Positions 1 through 5,600 of a DNA stretch of 23,013 nucleotides are shown here, piece by piece. The stretch lies in the IMG/VR virus record IMGVR_UViG_3300023084_000139, positions 1 to 23,013 of that record; one strand, written 5' to 3'. The notes under the pieces were generated by a model. It was not told the DNA's origin and ran no database searches. It saw only the letters and a program-made list of their open reading frames with translations. Source of the stretch: a virus. Made by a program: the position numbers and the translations under genes. Numbering within the stretch: the stretch's first letter is position 1; each line of letters opens with the position of its first letter.

Positions 1-179
1 ACTTGGAAGGAGTAACTGACTTCCAAAGATACGAACTAGGCAGACATTTTGAAGATCATCAATTCCGTAAAGAATTTGGTGAAGAAGCAACATATCCTCA
101 GATTGCTATTGGATACAAACATATCGGTAGCATGAAGGAAGCACTACAATACATGAGTGATAAAGGCATGTTTGTCTGA
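1..179 (+). CDS. Glutaredoxin, C-terminal part (5' end outside window)
   Basis: An open frame enters from the left edge (first full codon at 3) and stops with TGA at 177-179, giving 58 residues. The segment T-Y-P-Q-I followed by A-I-G-Y-K-H-I-G-S matches the cis-proline motif (T-V-P-x-I) and the following K/H-I-G-G strand-turn of glutaredoxins, which bind glutathione there. Glutaredoxins reduce disulfides, classically supplying electrons to ribonucleotide reductase, and T4-like cyanophages often carry one. The CxxC active site would lie upstream of the window, so redox activity cannot be judged. The final residues (MKEALQYMSDKGMF) resemble the C-terminal helix of the family. The identification is fairly sure; whether it is the T4 NrdC counterpart is not shown. 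Confidence 0.75.
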   Translation, partial: LEGVTDFQRYELGRHFEDHQFRKEFGEEATYPQIAIGYKHIGSMKEALQYMSDKGMFV

Positions 180-180
180 C

Positions 181-209
181 TTGACAAATTGCCAATACTC
201 CTCTACAAT
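181..209 (+). promoter_or_regulatory. Host-type sigma70 promoter
   Basis: A perfect -35 hexamer TTGACA (181-186) is followed after exactly 17 bp by TACAAT (204-209), one base from the -10 consensus. It starts 2 nt after the glutaredoxin stop codon. Transcription would begin near 216, leaving only about 17 nt of leader before the ATG at 233. Such promoters are expected to be read by unmodified host RNA polymerase, so the genes that follow are probably early. Confidence 0.8.
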
Positions 210-232
210 ACAAATATGCAAACCCTTTTATC

Positions 233-430
233 ATGAACTACAGACCCTATAGTGTTGAATGGAATAGGCGACGCTACTTATCAGAAGCGATTAAGTCTTA
301 CTTCAACGACGATGTAGAACCTGCTATTATCGTAGACGATATCCTTGACGTTCTCGCTGAGGAGATTGACTACTATAGGGGACGTGCTGATGACCTACAA
401 CAAGTAATGGATGGTATTAGAAATGACTAA
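233..430 (+). CDS. Small acidic protein of unknown function (65 aa)
   Basis: I do not recognise this protein. It is 65 residues long, acidic, and its middle (about residues 25-60) is rich in D, E, I, V and L and looks helical, with no membrane segment or Cys/His metal motif. The ATG lies about 17 nt downstream of the predicted start of the sigma70 promoter, so the leader is very short and no good Shine-Dalgarno sequence is visible. The stop codon overlaps the next gene by 8 nt. The promoter and position suggest a host-takeover or accessory early gene; the function is open. Confidence 0.7.
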   Translation: MNYRPYSVEWNRRRYLSEAIKSYFNDDVEPAIIVDDILDVLAEEIDYYRGRADDLQQVMDGIRND

Positions 431-563
431 GAAAACTTATAAGAAGATTGATAGCAAGGGTCATGAAGAAATCTGGGAGTGGGATGAGACTCCAGAACTC
501 AAGGCGTTTATCAAGCAGCAGTCATTCACAAAACTGTCTGCACCTCCCACAAGACCTACATAG
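423..563 (+). CDS. Small hypothetical protein (46 aa)
   Basis: ATG at 423 overlaps the end of the preceding gene, and the frame closes with TAG at 561-563. The product begins MTKKTYKKIDSKGHEEIWEW and ends with a Pro/Thr-rich tail. It is a mix of Lys-rich and Trp/Glu-rich stretches with no recognised domain. The 8-nt overlap with the upstream gene, the same strand and the lack of a competing frame support a real, translationally coupled gene; its small size keeps the confidence moderate. Function unknown. Confidence 0.55.
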   Translation: MTKKTYKKIDSKGHEEIWEWDETPELKAFIKQQSFTKLSAPPTRPT

Positions 564-574
564 TATGCTATAAT
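564..574 (+). promoter_or_regulatory. Extended -10 promoter element
   Basis: A consensus TATAAT (569-574) is preceded one base upstream by TG (566-567), the extended -10 form that can work without a -35. No -35-like hexamer is seen 15-19 bp upstream. Transcription would start near 581, leading into the 41-aa basic gene and tRNA-Leu. The element lies just behind the stop codon of the 46-aa gene. Confidence 0.55.
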
Positions 575-596
575 TCTTAGGTACTGAGACAGACCA

Positions 597-722
597 ATGA
601 CGACGCCCAACTGGCAACATCACTCCAAGAAAGACCAGAAGCGTCGTCTAAAACCTCAGGCGCTTCGCCAAGCGAAAGCAAGAAAGCAAGCACTAAAGAA
701 AAAACTTCTAGTGTTTGCATAA
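597..722 (+). CDS. Tiny highly basic protein (41 aa)
   Basis: The frame from ATG at 597 to TAA at 720-722 encodes 41 residues, more than a third of them Lys or Arg, with two neighbouring His residues near the N-terminus and a continuous K/R/A/Q/L-rich stretch that would form a basic amphipathic helix. Such peptides usually bind nucleic acid or acidic protein surfaces, but no family is recognised. It follows the extended -10 element and its stop codon touches the 5' end of tRNA-Leu (723). Only a weak ribosome binding site (GAGA) is seen. It could be a chance frame; the fit between promoter and tRNA argues for a real gene. Confidence 0.5.
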   Translation: MTTPNWQHHSKKDQKRRLKPQALRQAKARKQALKKKLLVFA

Positions 723-807
723 GGGACGGTGGTGGAATTGGTAGACACACCAGACTTAAAATCTGTCGATTGTAAAGATCGTGCGGGTTCAAGTCCCGCT
801 CGTCCTA
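723..807 (+). tRNA. tRNA-Leu (anticodon UAA)
   Basis: An 85-nt cloverleaf with a class II variable arm: acceptor GGGACGG pairs with TCGTCCT (two G-U pairs), the D arm carries the Leu-type GTGGAATTGG-TAGACAC, the anticodon loop is CTTAAAA (anticodon TAA), and the T stem GCGGG/CCCGC encloses TTCAAGT. CCA is not encoded. It would read UUA (and UUG by wobble). It starts directly after the stop codon of the 41-aa gene, so it probably shares that transcript. Confidence 0.92.
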
Positions 808-846
808 TTTCTTGTTAAATAGTAATGACAGGAAACACTGACACAA

Positions 847-1113
847 ATGGCAATCAAGTACACAATCACTAGAAAGCATGTTTTTGTTGACAATGAACCT
901 GTACTGATGTATTATGTTGAGAATATTCCATTTGCTTTTGATGTTCTTGAAAAAGAAGAGAAAGAAGACAAGTGGATATTGTCAGAATGTGCAATCAATC
1001 CAGAGTATACTATGGAGGACATCTTCAGGTTCTCTGATTATCTGATTGCTGAAGAATGCCATCCCGTGTTATTTGAATTAGATCTCGTTAATCCAGAACT
1101 TATACCAGAATGA
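847..1113 (+). CDS. Hypothetical protein upstream of cpeT (88 aa)
   Basis: I do not recognise this 88-residue acidic protein. It begins with a beta-like stretch (MAIKYTITRKHVFVDNEPV), has an E/K-rich turn at about residues 35-42 and ends acidic. There is no signal peptide, membrane helix or known motif; two isolated Cys residues are present. An AGGA sequence about 12 nt before the ATG is a weak ribosome site. The end overlaps the cpeT start by 4 nt (ATGA), so the two genes are almost certainly translated from one mRNA and may act in the same process, but no function can be assigned. Confidence 0.75.
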   Translation: MAIKYTITRKHVFVDNEPVLMYYVENIPFAFDVLEKEEKEDKWILSECAINPEYTMEDIFRFSDYLIAEECHPVLFELDLVNPELIPE

Positions 1114-1628
1114 GTGAATTTATTGAGTTGTTGATTGGTACTTTTTCGAACAAAGTACAAGCACAATCACACCCTACTCGTTATGCACACATCCGAGTCT
1201 CTCACCGTTTGATTGGAGAAAACCGTATTTACGGTGAGCAAGCATACAATTACCAACTCGATCGCCCATATCGTCAGTTTGTTATTGATGTTGTAGAAGA
1301 GGGAGATGATTATCGTCTCAAAAATTATGAGATCTTAGACGCACAACGCTTTGCACAATGCAAGAACTTAGAATGGATTTCTGATAAGATCTTGACTTAC
1401 CGCGAAGGTTGTGATATTATTATGAAGAAGGTTGGAAACAAAGTTTATCAAGGCGGAACTTCAACCTGTAATTGCTGGGTAGACTGGCAAGGAACTAAAA
1501 CCTATGTTGCCAACGAAGTAATCCTCTCTGAGGGAGATTATCAAGTTCTTGACAAAGGTTTGAATGCTGAAACTCATGAGAAAGTATGGGGTTCAAATTG
1601 GGGAGCATTCAAATTCAAGAGGCAGTAA
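1110..1628 (+). CDS. cpeT: CpeT/CpcT-type phycobiliprotein lyase (auxiliary metabolic gene)
   Basis: This 172-residue protein matches the T-type lyase family along its whole length. Near the N-terminus, GTFSNKVQAQSHPTRYAHIR fits the family's F-S-N-x-x-Q-A...P...Y-A-H-I-R block; about residues 42-58 give E-Q-A-Y-N-Y-x-L-D-x-P-Y-R-Q; the C-terminal third has a C-N-C-W segment, T-Y-V-A-N-E-V, L-D-K-G and the closing W-G-S-N-W-G-A-F-K-F. Host T lyases attach phycoerythrobilin or phycocyanobilin to a Cys of phycobiliprotein beta subunits in the cytoplasm; they are usually somewhat longer (around 200 aa). Cyanophage CpeT homologues are known and have been reported to bind phycoerythrobilin. The ATG overlaps the upstream stop by 4 nt with no separate ribosome site, indicating coupling. 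The TAA stop lies in the loop of the downstream terminator. Confidence 0.9.
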   Translation: MSEFIELLIGTFSNKVQAQSHPTRYAHIRVSHRLIGENRIYGEQAYNYQLDRPYRQFVIDVVEEGDDYRLKNYEILDAQRFAQCKNLEWISDKILTYREGCDIIMKKVGNKVYQGGTSTCNCWVDWQGTKTYVANEVILSEGDYQVLDKGLNAETHEKVWGSNWGAFKFKRQ

Positions 1629-1638
1629 TGCCTCTTTT
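1617..1638 (+). terminator. Intrinsic terminator overlapping the cpeT stop codon
   Basis: An 8-bp perfect stem (AAGAGGCA 1617-1624 with TGCCTCTT 1629-1636) closes a GTAA tetraloop, followed by two more T, so the 3' arm and tail read TGCCTCTTTT. The TAA of the tetraloop is the cpeT stop codon (1626-1628). tRNA-Thr begins 2 nt later. The U-tract is short, so it may be a partial terminator or an RNA processing hairpin. Confidence 0.6.
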
Positions 1639-1639
1639 C

Positions 1640-1713
1640 GCCACTATAGCTCAGCTGGATAGAGCAACGGTTTTGTAAACCGTAGGTCGTCGGTTCAAGT
1701 CCGACTTGTGGCT
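1640..1713 (+). tRNA. tRNA-Thr (anticodon UGU)
   Basis: A 74-nt cloverleaf: acceptor GCCACTA pairs with TTGTGGC apart from one T-T mismatch, the D arm is GCTCAGCTGGATAGAGC, the anticodon stem ACGGT/ACCGT encloses TTTGTAA (anticodon TGT), and the T arm GTCGG/CCGAC encloses TTCAAGT. CCA is not encoded. It reads ACA and related Thr codons. It is the first of three closely packed tRNAs. Confidence 0.9.
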
Positions 1714-1716
1714 CTC

Positions 1717-1789
1717 GGGGAATTAGCTCAGTTGGTAGAGCACCTGCTTTGCAAGCAGGCTGTCAGGAGTTCGAGTCTCCTATTCTCCA
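1717..1789 (+). tRNA. tRNA-Ala (anticodon UGC)
   Basis: A 73-nt cloverleaf: acceptor GGGGAAT pairs with ATTCTCC (one G-U), D arm GCTCAGTTGGTAGAGC, anticodon stem CCTGC/GCAGG around TTTGCAA (anticodon TGC), T arm AGGAG/CTCCT around TTCGAGT, discriminator A. CCA is not encoded. It lies 3 nt after tRNA-Thr. Confidence 0.93.
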
Positions 1790-1804
1790 TTCCCGAAAGG
1801 GAAT
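1789..1804 (+). other. GAAA-tetraloop hairpin between tRNAs
   Basis: A 6-bp perfect stem (ATTCCC / GGGAAT) capped by a GAAA loop fills the spacer between tRNA-Ala and tRNA-Asn. There is no U-tract after it, so it is more likely a processing or folding element of the tRNA precursor than a terminator. Confidence 0.45.
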
Positions 1805-1807
1805 CAT

Positions 1808-1880
1808 TCCTCTATAGCTCAGTCGGTAGAGCGGGTGACTGTTAATCACCATGTCCCTGGTTCGAGCCCAGGTGGAGGAG
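1808..1880 (+). tRNA. tRNA-Asn (anticodon GUU)
   Basis: A 73-nt cloverleaf: acceptor TCCTCTA pairs with TGGAGGA (one T-G), D arm GCTCAGTCGGTAGAGC, anticodon stem GGTGA/TCACC around CTGTTAA (anticodon GTT), T arm CCTGG/CCAGG around TTCGAGC, discriminator G. CCA is not encoded. Its 3' acceptor strand GGAGGAG (1874-1880) also serves as the Shine-Dalgarno sequence for the next gene, whose ATG is at 1883. Confidence 0.92.
1874..1880 (+). promoter_or_regulatory. Shine-Dalgarno sequence inside the tRNA-Asn acceptor stem
   Basis: GGAGGAG is a strong match to the anti-Shine-Dalgarno sequence, and the GGAGG core ends 4 nt before the ATG at 1883. These bases are the 3' strand of the tRNA-Asn acceptor stem. 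When the tRNA folds they pair with 1808-1814, and 3' processing of the tRNA would remove them from the mRNA. No other ribosome site is available for this start. Confidence 0.65.
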
Positions 1881-1882
1881 TT

Positions 1883-2467
1883 ATGGCAATCCTAAAACTA
1901 TTTCCAACCATTGCATACAAGGAACAGATAAAGATTCCTGACAGTGTTATTGCTGCATATAAAGAAGAGAAACTTCTTAGAAATGGTCACAACAATGGTT
2001 GGATGAGTCGTGTTGGCAAACATAAAGACGAGAAATATACTCCACTGATTTCTATTATCGATGAGCATGTAGATAAGTACCTAAAGTATTTGAATCTTCC
2101 TCACCGTGTGAAATGCTGTGGTGCGTGGATAAACATGCACAGTGATAAAGACTGGGCACAAGAACACTATCACCAAAATTCTATGATTAGTGGTATTGTG
2201 TATCTCGAAGCACCAGAAGGATCTGCTCCTATTAAATTTCATGCAAATCAAATGATGACACATATGTTTGGTCCTTTCTTTGATCATTCGGGACTTTACA
2301 CGGTGCCATTACCTGTGGAAACTGGAACTTTGCTACTATTTCCATCTACACTGTTACATTCTGTTCCTATGAACACAAAACAAGTGAGTAGATATAGTTT
2401 TGCTTTTGATTATATGGTACATGGTAAGATAGATACATTCTTGAATACAACAGAGGTTTCAATATGA
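1883..2467 (+). CDS. 2OG-Fe(II) oxygenase family protein (194 aa)
   Basis: The ATG at 1883 is chosen because the frame's earlier ATG (1835) lies within tRNA-Asn. The protein fits the small putative 2-oxoglutarate/Fe(II) dioxygenases common in cyanophages. The central segment WINMHSDKDWAQEHYHQNS plus SGIVYLEAP (about residues 82-111) matches the W-x-N...H-x-[HN]...S-G-x-x-Y-L core, with H95 and H97 as probable metal-side residues. L-L-F-P-S-x-L-L-H-S-V-P (151-162) supplies the second histidine (H159), and R170 in R-Y-S-F-A-F-D is the expected 2-oxoglutarate-binding arginine. Substrates of the phage members are not established; hydroxylation of protein, nucleic acid or a small molecule are all possible. 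It lies between the tRNA cluster and the late virion operon. The 3' end overlaps the next small frame by 4 nt (ATGA). Confidence 0.8.
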   Translation: MAILKLFPTIAYKEQIKIPDSVIAAYKEEKLLRNGHNNGWMSRVGKHKDEKYTPLISIIDEHVDKYLKYLNLPHRVKCCGAWINMHSDKDWAQEHYHQNSMISGIVYLEAPEGSAPIKFHANQMMTHMFGPFFDHSGLYTVPLPVETGTLLLFPSTLLHSVPMNTKQVSRYSFAFDYMVHGKIDTFLNTTEVSI

Positions 2468-2571
2468 AAGGAGATTGTACTTGGAGCGAACAGTTTGGGT
2501 ACATCTTCTTGTGTTTCAGGGAGATAGTCAAAATGCTTATCATGGGAGATAGGTACAGACCAGGCGTATAA
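2464..2571 (+). CDS. Possible 35-aa protein coupled to the oxygenase gene
   Basis: An ATG overlaps the oxygenase stop (ATGA), and an AGAGG ribosome-site-like sequence lies 7 nt before it. The frame runs 35 codons to TAA at 2569-2571. The product (starting MKGDCTWSEQFGYIFLCF) has a short hydrophobic stretch at about residues 11-18 and a basic C-terminus; no family is recognised. Coupling and the ribosome site favour a real gene; its size and unknown conservation leave doubt. Its stop codon is embedded in the late promoter. Confidence 0.5.
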   Translation: MKGDCTWSEQFGYIFLCFREIVKMLIMGDRYRPGV

Positions 2572-2574
2572 ATA
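2567..2574 (+). promoter_or_regulatory. T4-type late promoter
   Basis: TATAAATA at 2567-2574 is the exact T4 late promoter consensus, recognised in T4 by the phage late sigma gp55 with gp33 and the sliding clamp. Transcription should begin about 2580-2585, some 30-35 nt before the ATG of the giant structural gene at 2615. No other exact copy was found downstream in the window, so it probably drives the giant protein and the three collar genes together. Confidence 0.85.
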
Positions 2575-2614
2575 AATCCGAGGATCAAGTTTACACCGCA
2601 GGGTCAAAATAATC

Positions 2615-5600
2615 ATGCCATTAACACGTCTGGATAACCTTATCAGCTCTAAGACTGGTAAGTATCTTTATGTTTCTCCTGATGATTTCAATGCAACAGA
2701 TGCATTATCCAATAGAGGTAATTCACCTGTAACACCATTCAAAAGCATCCAGCGTGCTTTTCTAGAAATCGCAAGATATTCGTATCTACCTGGATTTGGC
2801 AACGATAGATTTGACCAGTTCAGCATCATGCTGATGCCTGGTATTCACTACATTGACAACCGTCCTGGTCTACTTGACACCAGTGGTATCGATGTATTTG
2901 GATTCGATCAAGGAACTAATGCTTGGACTGATGACAGCATCCTAGATCTTTCCAATCCTGATAACATCTACTGGAAGTTTAACAATACTGAGGGTGGTGC
3001 TATCATCCCTAGAGGTTCGTCCCTTGTCGGTTATGACCTCCGTAGAACCACTGTTCGTCCTCTCTACGTTCCTGATCCTGCAACAACGGAACGTGAGATT
3101 CCTCGCTCTGCCATCTTCAACGTAACTGGTGGTTGTTACTTCTGGCAGTTTACCATCAAGGATGGTCAAACTACATCTGAGTCTCCTCTGTACAATACTG
3201 CAGCAGGAACTGGTGAGGTTTACTATGATCCTACTGACTTCACCAAAAAGACAGCACCTAACTATTCTCACCACAAACTAACTGTATTTGAATATGCAGA
3301 TACAGAAGAACTAGGTATCTTCTACAGAAAGATTGCTAAAGCATTCTCTGCATATCAACCAACAATCGATGACCCAGGCGAATTCGATCTCAGAGTCCAA
3401 GAGAACAGAATTGTTGGTCCTCTATCTGACTCTAGAGTTATTGAGAGTCTAAAGATTACTGATAACACAACTGATTCTAGCATCCCTGCTTCTACTTCTG
3501 AGATTGAAGTAACAACCAAGGTAGACCACGGATACTTCCAAGGTCAGTTTGTTGCTATCGCTAACACTGAGATTGATGATGTACTGGAGGGTATCTTCCA
3601 GATTAAATCTATTGACCAGAATGATGCTCGTAAGTTTACTTATGAAGTGCCATTTGTTGCTACTGCGATTGGAACTAACATTACCTCAGAGAAGGTTGTT
3701 AGTGTAGATACTACTCCCGCACTAGGTCAGAACGCACAGACTCTTGCGGAAGTTGACTCTGTTGAGTCCGCATCTCCTTACGTTTTCAACGTATCTATCC
3801 GCTCCACATGGGGTATTTGCGGAATCTGGGCAAACGGTCTGAAAGCCACTGGATTCAAATCCATGGTTATCGCGCAGTACACGGGTGTTTCGCTCCAGAA
3901 AGACGACAGAGCATTCATTCGTTACGACGAGTACACCAATACTTGGAACCAAGCATCACTAACTGACGCATTTGCAACAGTTCCTTACCACACCAAGGGT
4001 GATTCCTACTGGAAGGATGAGTGGAGAAACTTCCACGTCCGCGCTTCGGAAGATGCATTCATCCAGAACGTTTCGATCTTCGCTGTTGGTTTCGCTGATC
4101 ACTTCCTGATGGAGAGTGGTGGTGACATGTCCATCACCAACTCTAACTCCAACTTCGGTAACACATCTCTACACGCTATTGGTTTCAAAGGATTCTCCTT
4201 TAACCAAGACAAGGGTGGTTACATTACTCACATCATTCCACCTAGAAAGGTAGAAGATACACAGGCAAACACTAAGAAGATTGCCTACTACACCATTGAT
4301 ATTCAAGGTACTCTACAGACTAGTGGTAACTATACCAAACTATTCTTAGGTAGTGATGAGATCTCTGATCCTAGAACCAGACCTGCTGCCACCATTGATG
4401 GTTACAGAATTGGTGCTAAGTCTGGTGATAAACTATATGTCAAACTGGATCCAGCACCTGGAACGGATAACCTGTTTGAAGCATCCCTAGAACCAACTGG
4501 TTTCGTCAAGTATGTTGCAAAGGGTTCTATCCTCAATCCATCTGGTGGTGTAATTAACAGTGTCTATGCTGATGCTGCTAACCTGATTGAGTCTAACCGT
4601 CGCTTCATGCAAGAAGAAGTCTTCGGTTATATCCTAGAGAAGTATCCTAGACTCCAGAACATTTCTTATGTCAACCCTGGTCTAAATCCTGCTGGCAACC
4701 GTTACTTCGACGCACGTAACCTAATCGTTGCTAACCGCCAAGAGATTGTTGATGCAGCATATGCATCGATGCTTCAGACTTTCCCCAACTATGATGGAAA
4801 CAATGGTAACACCTTTGGTGATAAGTGTAAGCGTGATATCGGTCTAATCGTTGACGCAGTTGCAGAAGACCTTAGAGATGGTGGCAACGCTAACATTATT
4901 GAGGCAACCAGAAGATATTTTGATGGTGCTGGTAATCCAATCAGCAATGGTTTGGTTGGTGAAGAAGATCCTGCAATCTTTGCATTCAATAGAGCAAGAG
5001 ATCTTTGCAAGAAAGCAATTGCTAACCTGTTGACTGTACAAGCAGATCTATATGATCCTGATGCTAACAGCGAACTAACAACATATGGTATTAATGCTGG
5101 TTACACTGGTTCTGCAGCAGAAGAAGCAGGACTAACAACCAATGGCGTAACCATTGATGTTTCTCAGAAGCAAGATCCTGCTGGCAGAAACAAGGATGCA
5201 CGTAACAGAATTGTCGCCAATAGAGATTTCATTCTCGACGCAGCACTGGCAGAGATCAGTGTATATCATCCTGACTTCTACATTCCTGGCGACTCCCAAA
5301 CTGATGATCAGTCCAGACTTGCTGATGCATTCCGTCTGATCCGCCGTAATAGCAAGGAGATTGGAGACAAGGCACTTGCTTCTATTGCACTCAATCACCC
5401 CGATTTCTATATCCCTGGTGATCAGCAGACTGATGGTACTTCTAGATATGCTGATGCATATCGTCTCATTCAGCAGAACAAAGATCAGATCGTTGATACT
5501 GCACTAGCACAGATTGCATACGAGCATCGTGATTTCTACTTCCCTCTTGACTCTCAGACTGATGAGCGTTCTAGATTTGCGGATGCATACTACTTAATTC

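Noticed and set aside
577-792. Minus-strand open frame over the 41-aa gene and tRNA-Leu
   Set aside because: It covers a tRNA and a better-supported + strand gene and shows no recognisable protein features.
1808-1880. tRNA-Asn as a possible phage integration (att) site
   Set aside because: No integrase gene and no second copy of the tRNA 3' end in the window; T4-like cyanophages are lytic.
1835-1882. Upstream in-frame ATG that would extend the oxygenase by 16 residues
   Set aside because: It lies inside the tRNA-Asn anticodon region, and the added residues simply translate the tRNA; the ATG at 1883 has a strong ribosome site and gives the normal family N-terminus.
2367-2616. Two overlapping minus-strand open frames around the late promoter
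   Set aside because: They run across the oxygenase end, the 35-aa gene and the late promoter, have low-complexity random-looking translations and no ribosome sites.
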